Positions 1-12,139 of a stretch of DNA of 64,000 nucleotides are shown here, in pieces. Below the pieces are notes generated by a model. That model was not told where the DNA came from. It did no database searches and saw only the letters and a program-made list of their open reading frames with translations. A program made the translations under genes and the position numbers. Each line of letters opens with the position of its first letter. Within the stretch, counting starts at the first letter, position 1. The stretch is from Adiantum capillus-veneris (Eukaryota > Streptophyta > Polypodiopsida > Polypodiales > Pteridaceae). The DNA is taken from contig CM043945.1 of NCBI GenBank assembly GCA_014529385.2, positions 2,886,312 to 2,950,311 on the forward strand, given 5' to 3'.

Positions 1-870
1 CTCCATGAAGCCCTCATCTCCGAACGCTGCATCAAATTGTTGGATAAAGGCCAAGACTTTGTCCGTAGCACCAAAGGTGCCATCATAGGTAAGGAAAGAG
101 ATGCTCTTCCCTCCCTCTTTGAACTTCTTGAGCTTGGATGACCTCTTCCACGCGGCATAGGATTTCCTATGGCCTCTTCTTTTTTATGAATCAAAGGTTG
201 CACCATCACTTTCTTCAGAAGGTGAAGAATTTGAGGAAGATGGAGAAGAGGGTGACCTCTTTCTTGCCTTTTTCTTACCTTGATCTTTGTTGTCTTCACC
301 ATCACTTTCATAAGAGGAAGAGGATGAAGAAGATGGAGAAGAGAGTGTCCTCTTTCTCGCCTTTTTCTTCTCTTGCTTTTTGTCATCCCTCTTTGAATTA
401 TGGTGTGGAGAAGTGTGCAATGGTCTTCTTCGTTTTGGAGGTGATGGAGAGCGTTTAGCCCGCCGTCTTCGTGGAGCCATCTACGCCGAGGTGGCGGGAG
501 ACTCACTTCTTTCTTGTTCCTTCGGTGGAGGCTCTTGAGTTCTCCTTTGGGAAGGAGATACATCATCAAGAAGTAAATTCTTGAGCCCTTTGTATGGATC
601 CTCTTCTTCTTCCCGAATCGGAGAGAGATCTCTTTTGGAAGTCTCACAAGGAGGCTTCCTAGGTGTTCTCTCATCATGGTGGGGAGCTTGGAGAATCCCA
701 TGAGCAGGGAGCTGCCATTGCACTTCACTTTGGAGAGATGGATTGCCCATGGCTTGTTGAAGCCTAAAAACAAGATAGTTAACAAGCATCGGGGCATCAT
801 TAGTAGCTTGCTCATTAGCAAAATCAAAGTTATCAACATTAAATTCACTCTCTTTACTATTGTCAGCCAT
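1..870 (-). pseudogene. N-terminal gag region of a minus-strand LTR retrotransposon
   Basis: One reading frame runs leftward from an ATG at 868-870 to the window edge, broken by in-frame stops at about 481-483 (TAG) and 184-186 (TAA). The first 129 codons begin MADNSKE and are acidic and proline-rich. The next 98 codons are very basic and serine-rich (RRRRAKRSPSPPKRRR, then SSPSSS runs). After the second stop the frame reads TYDGTFGATDKVLAFIQQFD, which resembles the start of a gypsy-type capsid domain. The ATG lies about 390 bases from the primer binding site at 1260, as expected for gag. The rest of the element is outside the window. I call it a pseudogene because of the stops. The family is inferred from layout and weak similarity. 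Confidence 0.55.
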
Positions 871-1259
871 TCTAACAACTTTTAGGTGTACTTTGGCACT
901 TCAATCCCTAGTTGCTACTCCTCTTTACCCATTTAGAAAAAGCACTCAAGCTATTGTACCCGTGGCTCGAATACCATTAATTGCAAGGAATAGAAGAGAG
1001 GGTCGTTCAACACCAAAACAACACCGGCTCATGTCAAGCTTCTAATAGCTCAATAGTGGTTAAGCCAGATGCAAGCCCCGTAGGACTCCACTATTAAGAC
1101 CATAGCTCTCAACGATGATGCCCCGTTAACTACACGAAGACAGGTGCACTGCAAGGCTGAAAAATCCATATTCTACTTACTCACATGCAATTAATAATAC
1201 CAACCATTTATAGCTAGCTTGAGGACCTCCCTTCTTGAGCAAGAAAATAGAAACCTTGT

Positions 1260-1271
1260 GCTCTGATACCA
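1260..1271 (-). promoter_or_regulatory. Primer binding site for initiator tRNA-Met
   Basis: The minus strand reads TGGTATCAGAGC, the exact complement of the 3' end of plant initiator tRNA-Met. It lies one base inside the LTR boundary at 1273 and fixes the element's orientation as leftward. Confidence 0.9.
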
Positions 1272-1272
1272 A

Positions 1273-2882
1273 TGTAGCATTTAATGGCCTAGTAACTTGT
1301 GTGTAGCGGAAATTAGCATAAACATAGTGAGCATTTCATTAGAATAGATTCCTAATGAGAATAACAAGAGTGCTTGGGTGGAGAGAGAGCAACAAAAAGC
1401 ATAACACCTAGTTAGATAGCATGAACAATACTTTCAAAAGAGAGAGAAATTAAGCTATCAACCATAGTTGAGGACCAGATTTGCATGGAGCCGGTCCCCC
1501 CTCCAAAAGGCTTTGTATTATGGTTTCTCCCATCAAGAGAGACATTGTACAATACAATTCTTTATGTTCCTTCAAGACTAGCCAGTGCAATGAAGATGGA
1601 AACTCCATGCACTAATCAAAACACTTATCAAACACAACATCGATTCCCTCACGGTCTCAGACCCAAGACCTCACACACCTTCGAAGATGGTGAGAGCTAG
1701 CGGGGTATGAGAGTAGATTGAGAGGAAGAAGGACTATTCTTACGAGAAAGATGTACATCTCCTCACATAATCACTCATATTAGCATAGCTTAGCTTAGTA
1801 AATAGCATGGTAGAGGAGATGAGCATGCATTGAAGCTTGGATCTTGGTTGGATTTGCATCACAAAGCCAAGAGTTGTTGGTGTAGGCCTCCCTTCTCACA
1901 AGCTTGGAGTAGGTGATAAGCTTTCCATTAAAGCTTGCGAAGAAAGAGAGAGTCTTCTTACTTCCACACATGAGTTGTGTGTGTGTGTGTGTGAGTCAAC
2001 AATGCCTTTGAAAAATCAGCCCCCTCTCTCTCTTGGTCGACCCCTCTTGCTATTTGCTCATGTTGCAGCCTCATTGGACCTCCCCAAAGCTAGCCAATGG
2101 TAATTAAGCATTATAAATGATAGCCTTCTGACATGTGTCCCCCTTTCCCCTTTTGTGAGAGCTTTAGGTAATTAATAAATGCAATTAAACTCTCATTTGA
2201 ACCCTTTGCCTCCTGGCCAATAGGAATCAGGCAAGCCATTGGGCTGTTGAATGCTCATTGGTCCCCTTGGGAGACTGTCCAATAGTCTTCTAGAGAGCTT
2301 AATTCTCATTGGTTCTTTTATTAAGTGTTTTTAAATGAATTAAACTAGATTTACTCTAGCCTAATTCTCATTGGTCCACCTCCAAGGCCATCCAATAGGA
2401 TTTGAGTACACTTTGTGGCCATCTGGGCTAGGTCCCTCTTTCCCCTTGTGTACAAAGGGAGCTTGTGTGTGTGTGTGTGAGAGTTTCTCTCTCATCCCCT
2501 ACTTGCAAGGCTCGCCCCCTCTTATGTAGGGATTGACAAAGACTTTTGGGACACACACAAAGCATCCAATTTTTCCTAAGTTTGACCTTTGGACACAACC
2601 TTTGAATTTTGGAACCTTAGCATTTTGGAAGTCTTAATGGGTTGAACCTTAGGGTCTTTTAAGCCCATTGTTGCACATAGATCTTTTGCAGATGGCCCCC
2701 CCTTTGGATCCCTACTTTCCCTCCTTTGGATCCCTACTTTCCCTCCTTTGGATCCCTAATGTGGCCAGTCTACTAACTTAACCAATATTCTAGCTTTTTC
2801 TCCCCTGGCACTTCCCCATATTAAGTGATCAGTTTAACATGAGAAAATCATTTAGGAGAATTATATATTGATTATTATGACA
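1273..2882 (-). repeat. 5' LTR of a minus-strand retrotransposon, about 1.6 kb
   Basis: On the plus strand the repeat starts TGTAGCATTT next to the primer site and ends near 2882 in TATGACA, giving TG...CA ends. It is non-coding and has short TG and GA runs (1978-1994, 2464-2480). A diverged inverted copy fills 53721-55225, and a copy of its primer-site end sits at 62885-63040. The outer end is placed by comparison with the inverted copy and is approximate. Confidence 0.8.
2701..2760. repeat. 22-bp tandem repeat inside the LTR
   Basis: A 22-base unit beginning CCTTTGGATCCCTAC occurs at 2701-2722 and 2723-2744, with a partial third at 2745-2760. The inverted LTR copy near 53860 has a single unit, so the expansion happened in this copy. 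Confidence 0.8.
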
Positions 2883-3713
2883 TGTTCTTTATCTATTTAT
2901 CTTTCAATTAAGTATAAGAATTTCCACTTTTGTTGCGGTTTGTGACTACACGTATGTAAGCTTTATCTGTAGATTTGAGTGCCCATAAGAGAGTGTTAAT
3001 AGACCTTAGGGAGACATCTTTTTGTCGTTGTAATGCAGTTTTCATGACCTGGTACATGATGGATCATGATTTTGGTACCTTGTTAAATGGCCACCTGGTA
3101 GACTTGTGCCTTTAGGCCCAATATAGCTTCCCTTAAAGTTTTGTGATAGTCTGAGTTCGTTTAGTCAACAAAATGGTGTAATGACCTAGAGAGGCAAGAT
3201 AGGGCATATGCATATTTTTTTTATCAGAGAGTAATGGTTAGCTTGTTGAGTTGATATGTTTGCTTGCTAGGTTTACTTCTTGTGGATTGACACCCTCAAA
3301 GAGTCTTTGTGCCCCATCTGAGTCATTTCCACGAGTATTGATATATTATGTTAGTGCCAGATAGCTATGCTATAGATGTTTGTTGCAATAACCTGCTAAG
3401 AAGAAAGGCAAGTAAGTAGTGTTAGATTTGAAGATCAGGGAAAGCCATTTTCATTCTATGGATAGAGGTGATGGAAGTGACTCGATGACAAGCTATGAGT
3501 ACGAATTGAGTTGGCGTATGATGAAGGCTATACATGTATGGAAGAGGAGGAGAGTAACAATGGCCTTTTGAAGATTGATGCGGATTTTTTTGGAGTCACC
3601 ATAGACCATCCCCATTCCAAGTAATGTATGCAATCTAAATTTTTGGTGTAGATGTAGTAGAAGTGGAGGGTATGTTGGGAGAAGATTTGAGTAAGCAGAC
3701 AAAATAGGGTTAT
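2883..3713. other. Stretch without a recognisable gene
   Basis: No domain is recognised. It lies between the LTR and the plus-strand gypsy RT remnant. The right part could be decayed upstream pol of that remnant, but no motif supports this. Confidence 0.4.
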
Positions 3714-4777
3714 GTGAAGTTGTGTGCATTGTATCCTAGTCTGTTTTCTATGGAGTACAAAGACCTAGGAGGAGCCAAAGGGTCGGAACACCAAAATTTG
3801 ATTGAAGATGGGTACAAGCCAAGGACAAAAAAGCTTGGACAAATTCAAAATGAGGCTTTGTGCCAGGAAATCAACAAGCTGATTGAGGGAGGTATTGTGT
3901 ATCCCATACAAGAGTTTGACTGGATTTTCTTGTTGTCACCACACTAAAGAAAAATGGAAAGTGGAGAGTGTGTGTAGATTATAAATTCTCAAAAGCTGCT
4001 ACAAAGCAAAACCTCTTTCCCTTGTCGTTTCAAGACGAGATTTTGAATGAGGTAGTAGGCCATGAGAGGTATTTGATCATGGATGCATTCTCCAAGTATT
4101 TTCAATTTGTTATTGCTTTGGAAGACCAGTTGAAGACTACCTTTATTTCTCCATGGGGTTGCTTTTCTTACAACATGATGCCTTTTGGTTTGGTGAATGC
4201 TTATGCAACTTTTTAGGATTGGATGAACAGAGTGTTTGGGCCATATTTAGGTACGTTTATCCGGGCTTTTATGGATGACATAGGTTGCTATAGCTCTAGA
4301 GTCGATCATTTGTCGAAGTTGAAGCTATGTTTTCAAAGATTGGATGAGGAAGGTGGTCAATTGAATCCCAAGAAGTGCAAGTTGGCTCAACCATAAGCTC
4401 ATTTTTTTGGGCATGTGGTCTCACAAAAGGGTACATAGGCTGATCCTAAAAAGATGAATGCTTTGATGTTGATGGAACCTCTAACAAATGCTATAGGTCT
4501 GGCTTCCTTTGTGCACAAGTTGAAGTCTTTGTCTAGGTTCCGTTTGATGATTTCACATGATGTGTATCCTCTTCAAAAAATAATTCATCACGTTCATGGT
4601 TTTCAATGGACTGAAGATGCACAAGTAGCCTTTGACGACAGGGTGAAGAAGATCCTTTGCTAGTTTCCAATAGTTTGTCCTCCTCCCAACCATGAGGATG
4701 ATTTCTATGTTGCCATGATGATAGGCACGATTACCGTGGGAGTTGTTTTGCTATAGAAAGGGGGTAGATGCTACAAG
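3714..4777 (+). pseudogene. Ty3/gypsy reverse transcriptase remnant
   Basis: Read across frames, the translation follows the gypsy RT order: EINKLIEGGIVYPIQE, then KWRVCVDYK (near 3960), IMDAFSKYFQFVIALED, FISPWGC, MMPFGLVNA and the catalytic box FMDD (near 4273), followed by HFFGHVVSQKGT and an RNase H-side linker (FQWTEDAQVAF). A frameshift near 3945 and several in-frame stops (about 4214, 4396, 4436, 4661) show it is dead. No protease or integrase is visible. It is cut at 4777 by the copia LTR that begins at 4778. Confidence 0.8.
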
Positions 4778-4957
4778 TGTTGGGGTGGTAAAGCCCAATG
4801 TGTCGTGCCTAAGTGTTGGGAGACTGGACACTAACGGAGAACTAACATTGACCATTCACTCTACATAAAACAATAAGGACTCAAAACCCCAGACACTATT
4901 GTGTTTGGAGTCCACACAACATGTGTCTCCTCTCTTCTTCTACCCTCTCCATTGTTG

Positions 4958-4991
<34 letters not shown>

Positions 4992-5002
4992 CATGCACTT
5001 CA
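4778..5002 (+). repeat. 5' LTR of a plus-strand copia element (F)
   Basis: 225 bp, beginning TGTTGGGGTGG and ending CACTTCA, directly followed by a tRNA-Met primer site. It contains a CT run at about 4961-4988. The flanking ACAAG (4773-4777) would be the left target duplication. The right one is not found because the 3' end of the element is missing. Confidence 0.75.
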
Positions 5003-5004
5003 AT

Positions 5005-5016
5005 TGGTATCAAAGC
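5005..5016 (+). promoter_or_regulatory. Primer binding site of copia element F
   Basis: TGGTATCAAAGC is complementary to the initiator tRNA-Met 3' end with one change from the usual TGGTATCAGAGC. It lies two bases after the LTR end. Confidence 0.8.
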
Positions 5017-5950
5017 TTGAGGATTGGAGAGCACCATTGGAGCTCGACAAGGAAGCGGGCAGGGAAGCAACAAAAACTTCATCACGTTTTGGAGAGATCT
5101 ATTTTGGTATGTCAAAAAGGTTTCCATTCATGCCGATTCTCTCCGTTTGTTACCAATTTTTTGTGCTCTTCAACTTTGTAGAAGAAAGTTTTCTCGAAAA
5201 CCTCACCAATTTTGAGTTACGCAGCCCAGACTGCCTGTAGGTCGTGTAGAACAGGCTGCAAATTTTGCAGAAGGAAATTTCTACAAATTTTGCAGAGATA
5301 CTCACTTCAAACAATAAGGTGGTCTACTTTTTCAAGTTGTTCTGCATACAAGTCTACATTGCAGATTCTTTCTGCAATCTCTATTATACATGCATATTGG
5401 ATGTAAGATCTTGAGGGTCTCTTAAATATGAGAAATCGCTATAGCGGTTAGAGAAAAGGGTTTTTGTTGTTGATGTAAGGTCTTATGTGGTTTATGTATT
5501 GACAAAAATATGCAAAGCCTATTTTTTAGGGTCGTGGTAAGGCTTTTTAGAGTTGGGGGACTCTCAAATGTGAAGATCCTTTCGGTAATACAGGTTTTGG
5601 AGCGTGCCCTCGACATCCCCACAGTTTTGGCATCAACATAGGATGTATGTTTATGCGGTTACTACAGTGTTGGTGTGCATCTGCTGACCCACCATTGTTG
5701 GCATTGCTATCATGTTTATGCGCGTATGTTTGATAGTGTTCATTTGGTCAAAGACACCCTTCTAGAGTCGGAGACTCTGACAATGATAAATTTTTGAGAT
5801 TCTATCTTGCTAGTTTATCCACTTTGATAAGCAATTCAATCATTGTATACATTTGTTTTTGGTTTCAAAAGTAAGTTTTGAAGGGGAGAATCTAAAAAAA
5901 AAAACAGGTTTAGTTCAACGGATCTACCAATTTTGTTCCTTGTTGAGTGA
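5017..5950 (+). other. Leader of copia element F, no gene seen
   Basis: This is the untranslated stretch between the primer site and the gag ATG. At about 930 bases it is long. Short ORFs here show no family resemblance. Confidence 0.5.
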
Positions 5951-7010
5951 TGGCTTCATCGTTGGAGAACTCTTTGTTCAACATTGAGAAGTTAGATGGC
6001 ACTAACTTCCCATTTTAGAAGGAACACATTTACAATGTCTTAGTACAAAAAAAGCAGATCCGATTGATAAAGATGAAGGGGATAAAGCCTGAGGATATGG
6101 ATGAGTATGATTGGCAAGACATTGGATGAGCTTTGCACCATCATGCTGACTTTGTCAAAGAATGTATACTTCAATATAAACATGGAGAAGATTAGCTATG
6201 AGTTATGGAAAAAGTTATGTGACCTATATGAGAATAAAATTGCAGCGTCACACGTTTATTGGCTGGAAAAGTTAGTTGATTTAAAGATGGATGATGGCAC
6301 ACCCATGTGCAACCATCTCAATGAGTTCAACACAATTTTCAGTCACCTTTCTATGCAGGGAGTGAATTTTGACGATTCCATCAAAGTAATGTTTTTGCTA
6401 GTTACATTGCCAAAAAGTTAGGATACTTTTTGCACAGCCATAAGTAACGCAACACCTCCTGATGGTTTAACACGTGCCGTGGTTGAAGGAAAATTTCTTA
6501 TTACAGAGGTTAGCAAGAGGAATCTTGATGCTTTTTGTGGCACTAGGAATGCTCTCTTTGTTTGTGGTCGATCATAGGAAAAGGGCAACAAGTAGAATCG
6601 TAGAGGAAAATCTTGTAGCAAATCACGTGGCCGAAAAGAAATTGAGTGCTATCGTTGTCACGAAAGGGGTCACATGAAGAAAGACTCTCGAAAGTGGAAA
6701 CAAGAGAAAGGTAAAGACAAGAAGCAGGAAGAAGGTAAGACTCAAGAAAGAAGTATAAAGATTGAAGAGATCAGCAATGTTTTTGTTAAAGATTTCGATG
6801 GAGGTATTTATCTCACATTTGCCATGGGTTCAACATTTTTGGTTGCCACTGATGATTATGCTTTACAGGATTGGGTTCTTGACTCAGGTACATCTTTTCA
6901 TGTAATTCCTCATAGGGAGTGGTTTAGTACATATGACGCAACTCATAAAGGTTGTGTTTGTTGCAACATAGGGAGTGGTTAGCTTGTAGGTAGTAGATTT
7001 ACAGGTTTGC
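5951..7010 (+). pseudogene. Copia gag and protease remnant
   Basis: From ATG at 5951 the frame reads MASSLENSLFNIEKLDGTNF, a typical copia gag start (UBN2-type). Around 6100-6420 it has SYELWKKLCDLYE, then LNEFNTIFSHL. Near 6640 follows a CCHC zinc knuckle (CYRCHERGHMKKD), then a lysine-rich linker. Near 6870-6930 is a copia protease core, WVLDSGTSFHVIPHREWF, where DSG holds the catalytic aspartate. In-frame stops at about 6016, 6418, 6576 and 6979 and small frameshifts disable it. Integrase and RT are not seen downstream. Confidence 0.85.
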
Positions 7011-7839
7011 AGCGATTTTTTGCACAGGTACACATCCAAAGAGCCACTCGGTCAGGCGTGAGTTGTTTTGCTAGGATTTTGGTAGTGCTATGTATGCCAT
7101 TTGTGGATTTTTCTACTGAGACACCATGTGTCTGTTCTTTATGCAATTTGGTGAGACTTTTTTTGAGTTTCTCCTCAGTTTCTAGGGGAAACTCTGTCGG
7201 ATTTTTCCCAAGATTTCTTGCCATGGTTTATGCATATTCGAAGTTTGCTCTCTGATGGTATAGTGGTCGATATATTTCCACTTTGACAGTGATCAAGTGT
7301 TTACTCTCACTTTGACAGATTTTGATAGGTTTTGTCGATTTGGACATAGTTTGGTGTTCTTGTACCCACTCTCGCAGGAGTGAGGATTAGCGTATGCTTG
7401 TGTGGCTACAGTCACGCAGTCACACATTTCACAGGTTTTTTTTGTGGGATGTGTTTTGTGCTAGTTTTCTCTCTACCTGCATATATGGTTATGCGCTTTA
7501 CACTCGATTGAGCAGTTTGTCCTAGTTTATGCTTGCAGAGTTTGAAAATTGTGAAGTTGGTTTTATGCATATATGTGTGTCCGTTTCGATGCAATTGGTC
7601 ATGCTTTTAATCATTGTTTAGTGGTCGAGTTACCTATCACTTTGTTGCTAGTTTGGCACGGTATATGATTGAGATTATACTTGAGGTTTTGCTCAATTTA
7701 CAGGGGAAACTCTGCCAATTTTTTCCCAAATTTCTCGTCATACTTTGGTTCTTAGCCATTCACTTATGCTTATAGATATGTGTGACAATGTAGAGTCCAT
7801 TACAGTGACTTTTGAGAGACGATCGTCTCGTTCTTGTCG
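7011..7839 (+). other. Non-coding stretch with two diverged copies of a ~60-bp segment
   Basis: The segment around GGGGAAACTCTG (about 7150-7215) recurs at about 7683-7742. No coding domain is recognised. It sits between two copia protease remnants and may be an insertion or decayed copia sequence. Confidence 0.45.
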
Positions 7840-8515
7840 ATACTTGTATTGTTGGCATTGCGGTCACACAGGGCACATTAGGTGTCATTGTTTCAGGTGT
7901 ATGAGATACCAACAAAGATCTATGCATGGTGCATGAGGTTTTGACACATGCTACAACAGTAGTTTCATATGCCAGTGATGGTGATGTCACATTTTCTTTT
8001 AGCATTCCTCCTGATTACATGTCTTTGAGCAGTGACACTTCTCTGCATTGGTTGCTAGATAAGGATGCAGTTTTCCATGTCACACCACATCGTGACCGGT
8101 TTAGCACCTTCTCTAGTGGGAGTTTTGGTTGTCTACACTTGGTTGATGGTTCGGAATTTGGCATAGAGGGTGCATGAGACATTCTTTTGTCTTTGCCAAG
8201 TGGTGCATCATACACGCTACAGCATGTGCGCTATGTTCCTCAGCTGAAACAAAGCTTAATCTTAGTGAGACAGTTAGTAGAATTTGGTTGTTAGATACTT
8301 CTTAGAGAGCAATCTTTCCAGATGCATTGAAATTCACTACTAGTGATTGCCAGAGGAGCCTGCAACGGCCTGGTATATCCTATGCATGTGTCTGAGGTTC
8401 GAGAAAGTGTAGTCTCGGTTTTGTTGTTGGCATGCTTTGAGCGAGAGACAATACGTGTCCCCTTCGTGGATGAGCTCCACCATGCTCACGAGACCAGAGA
8501 ATTTAGTTGTGCTTT
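7840..8515 (+). pseudogene. Second copia zinc knuckle and protease remnant
   Basis: Near 7850 the translation gives a CCHC knuckle, CWHCGHTGHIRC. At 8048-8110 it reads WLLDKDAVFHVTPHRDRF, the copia protease core with DSG changed to DKD. Then comes LHLVDGSEFGIEGA, a stop at about 8175, and ASYTLQHVRYVPQLKQSL, a usual protease to pre-integrase boundary. It is clearly related to, but not the same as, the remnant at 6870. It could be the continuation of a duplicated copia, or a separate insertion. It is truncated where the Tat-like element E begins. Confidence 0.7.
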
Positions 8516-8845
8516 TTGAGGTTGTTGTTGCATAGGGAACATTGTGTCTGTAATCTGGATCTGCCTAGGTGCTGGCTCTAGATCCCTTTGGGTATCTTCT
8601 ACCAAACTCCTTAATTGCTTGACTCGCTCGATCTCCTCTGTAGGGTTTGAATAAGTTCCTATCTTTTTCTTGGATCCTGGTCATTGTGGCTCATGACGAT
8701 CTTCCTTGTTGGTTTCTTTCTTAGTGGTTGTTTTGGTCTCCATGGTTTCACCTGAATTAGATTCCTCTTCAGCGTCATTCATATATACGGGGTCGTCACC
8801 AGTTCCTATGTTGGTCTTTCAAGTGGGGTCTGACTTTGCTGCTTT

Positions 8846-9431
8846 TTACGATCTCTTCCTTCGTGTTTCCTTCTTTTTTTGAGATTGGGCAATTGATGCT
8901 ATGTCTCTTTCTTCAAGAATATAATTTTGTTTTTGGAGCATCGATCGTGTGAGTACGTTTACTGGTACCACATGTGTACTTTGTGATGGCTCCTCGGTAA
9001 CCTCAATCAAGTTTAATGGCGTGATCTTTGGCGCATTTGGATTATTCAGACATTGGGCAATCAAATGATGTATGCCACATCGATTACACATGAGTATTGG
9101 CATTGTAGACGTGCTTGCTTGATTGGTTTGCATTAGTGTGGCGTTCTTTTGTAGCCTAATAGGACACTCGACCACACGATGTGGACCTCCACACTCATAG
9201 CATTGAAGAGGTGGTCTCTTGGCAGTGTAATTGACATTTTGGCCTCTTGCAGCAAGAGCAGCTACTTGATAGACACGTTTGACTTGTCCCCTTGACTTGT
9301 CCCCAATAGTCCTCCATGTAGTATTGTGGACTTTCTTCAAGCGCATCCATCCCATAGGAAATATTAGGGTCTATATCTTCCTCACAACCTTCCAAACAAG
9401 CACTAGATGACTCACAACCCACTTGATTCAC
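8846..9431 (-). pseudogene. Element E Gag C-terminal zinc-knuckle region
   Basis: The upstream frame (9431-9290) reads CESSSACLEGCEEDID...YYMEDYWGQVK, and the downstream frame (9300-8846) reads VAALAARGQN...PPLQCYECGGPHRVVECP. A duplicated CTTGACTTGTCCCC-type segment at about 9283-9305 causes the shift. Two zinc-knuckle-like motifs follow, CYECGGPHRVVEC and CNRCGIHHLIAQC, then a basic tail (KKKETRRKRS). The same order is found in A and B. Its role would be RNA binding and packaging in the virus-like particle. Confidence 0.75.
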
Positions 9432-9455
9432 ATAAGTGATTCTCGGATGTGGTGC

Positions 9456-10817
9456 TTACGGTCCTAGCACTAGAGGTGGTAAGGGTGTTTTTTGAACAAC
9501 ATTTTGGGCCCTATGGACCATGTGTTGTGACGTTTTCTCAAGAGGTGGGGCCGGCATCAATGCACGCACTCGAGGTGTGTCTGTCCATGCTAAGGTTGGT
9601 CTATTGGCCATCGCGTACTTAAATACTATGCAATCCTTAACTTGATGACCGTACCTCCCACAGGCATTACAATTCCCATTGAATTTCACTCTAAAAGTAG
9701 GGCATTCACTGGTACTATGCCGACCATAGCATACCAAGTACCATTGCTTCTCCCTTCTTGGATACACGTGATTGTTTTGCGGAGCACGATTGTCTCTAAG
9801 ACTCTCTTGAATAGCCTTGGTGAGATTTGCTAAAGTCATCTCAGATATCTTTGGCTCCTTGGAAATAGGCTTTAGGGTCATTGGTTGATGCCCCGATGCT
9901 TGCGAGCTAAAAGATTTAGGCTCTACAAACACTCTTTCTCCTTGAATCATTAAATCATCCTCCAATTGGATCGCATTGGTGGTGACTGCTTCCCAAGTGG
10001 TGATACCTCTAATGACTAGGCCATTGTAGATATCCTCGTGTTGTAATCCCCTAATGAATCTATCAAGCAATTGATTATTATTGAACTCATTTGGATTACA
10101 ACGGAAATTCAAATGCTTTAAGCGACTAATAAAGTCTCTCACCAATTCTCCTTCCTCTCGTTGGGCTTTCTGGAGCTGAGAGGCTACACCCCAAAGCACT
10201 CCCTCTCGTATGTATTTTTTCAAGAACAGTCTCTTGAAAGTAGGGTAAATCGTTTTTTCTTCCACCCTTAGGATTCTATACCAATCCCCAGCCTTCCCAC
10301 TTAAGGTTAGGCTTAAAGCATTACTCTTATGCAAGTCATTGTGTTCTCCTAGAGAATCACATATTTGTTCAAACACTTTGATATGATTTTGCACATCCAC
10401 GTGTCCACTAAATTTTTGTGTGAGCTTGGCTATTTGTACTGCCTTACTTCTAGGCTCTCTATCAGGCGTGTTACGCATATTCTCAGCAATAGATCGACCG
10501 ATAGCTTGAGCAAATGTTGCCAAGTCACCTATGTGAGCAAGAACCATGGGTGAAGGCGCTCCAGAGATTGCATGTGGAGTAGGTATTGGCATTGGGCTTG
10601 GCGAATAGGAAGCCCTTGGGTTCCACGGTTGGTACGGTGTTGTGCCATGTGGCTGCCCAAAGTTCGTATGTGCCCTAGGCATAGCAGACGTTGGATATGA
10701 CATGCTAATGCTAGCCGGTATGGTCCCATGGAAATAAGAGCTTGGGTTTTGTGGTTGTGGAGCATAGGTTGTTGAAACAATGGGAGGGGTAGGGACTACA
10801 TGAGTATGTGGACCCAT
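9456..10817 (-). pseudogene. Element E Gag capsid core and first zinc knuckles
   Basis: 453 open codons. A proline-rich N-terminal third is followed by a retrotransposon gag (capsid) domain at about residues 130-300, with KFSGHVDVQNHIKVFEQI, LSGKAGDWYRILRVEE, RLFLKKYIREG and FISRLKHLNFRCNPNE. A zinc knuckle CNACGRYGHQVKDC follows near residue 385, preceded by a degenerate knuckle (CYGRHSTSEC). It is in the same frame as the ORF to its right and separated from it by one TAG near 10824. Element B keeps a sense codon there, so this stop is a decay mutation. The domain forms the particle shell. Confidence 0.85.
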
Positions 10818-10826
10818 AGGTGCATA

Positions 10827-12077
10827 CTATTGGTACACACTTGTAGGTACTGTTTTTGCAGGCATTGTGCTACCATGTAGTGGTGCTTTACTAACAAATG
10901 ATCTCCATGGCGTGTTTCTCAGCATGCCCATCATTGGGGTAGGCATGGTAATCGTGGTGTCATCAAGGGAAAGATGAGCTAGACTTGGAAAGCTAAATCT
11001 ATCACTTGTGGGCTCAGATTGCACCGAGACCCCTGTAGAAACAACATATGGGGGATCCATCGGACTTACCGAGGGAGTCTCCATTTGCGATAAGGTTGGT
11101 TGTTTAGCCTTCCCTGTATCCAAGAATCTCATGAGACCCGTTGAAGGCATGTGGATCCCCTGGTTTTGCCTCTCTAACTCAATAACCCCATGGATGACCT
11201 CACAAATTCTTTGTTGTTGATCCTCCACGCTAGTAGCACCCGTTGTGGATTGTAGGACATCTAACCAACCCACGTGATAGGTGTGACCTGTGTATAGGTT
11301 GGTTAGAGTTTCTATTTGTAGTTCGTACTCCCAGTTCTCATTTAAGAACGCTCCATCTAGGATAGAGGTGCTAGGGGTGTCCTTTGAACTAGATGCAATG
11401 TGGCTCTCTATGGGTTGACCCTTAGTGGTCGCTAATTCAAGAGCACTTGATTGCTCTCCTACCAATGATATTGACATAGGAGATTTCGCTTTTAACTCTC
11501 TTCGTTGCTTTGCCTTGCGTAAGCTCTCAATTTCCTTTTTCCTAGCCACAATGATATATCGCTCAACCTCTTGCACTTCGGCAAGGCTTCTACCATCAAA
11601 TAATATGACCTTGGAGGGGAATAGCTCTGAAGAGTCCGGAGGTGCAGTGAATGGAGTATTCACATGCACACTCTCTAAAGACATAGGGTCTACGTTGGTC
11701 AGTAATGGCAAATTTACTTCCCCACCCCCCTCATTTACATCATTAGCTCCATGTTCGGAGCGAGTGGCTCTACTAAAGGTTTCCTTCAAGCGGCTAAGCA
11801 CGCTCGGCCCGGACCGTGGGCCCATGGCATGCATGTCTTGGCTTGATCTATTAGGATTAGGCATTAGGTAACCCTCCATGATTTCGTAGTCAGAGGAAGA
11901 GTCACTAGCCGCTATGTTCGGGTCTTGGTTTGTACTACCTTGGGTCCCCGCCGAGGACCCGGAACCTAAGGTAGGTGGATAATGAGAACTCGCGTAAGTT
12001 GAAATTCTCTCTAGTTGCTCCGTCTCTAGCACACGACCAGAGCGCAAATGCATGTGCCTTTGACACCCTACAAGCAA
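10827..12077 (-). pseudogene. Element E Gag N-terminal region
   Basis: 416 open codons. Near the start is MHLRSGRVLE, a motif shared with A and B. Then follow serine/glycine-rich low-complexity sequence, MHAMGPRSGPSVLSRLKETF, and a helical stretch RSLAEVQEVERYI...RKAKQRRELKAK that looks coiled-coil. No enzyme motif is present. It is read as the N-terminal (matrix-like) part of Gag because it is in frame with the capsid ORF to the left, broken only by the TAG near 10824. The start at 12077 could instead be the next methionine, MHLRSGR. Confidence 0.75.
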
Positions 12078-12139
12078 CGGCGAATAACCTCGAAGGTTAA
12101 CCGCTTACTTTTTTAGGCCTCCATTTTTACTCGTTTTTT

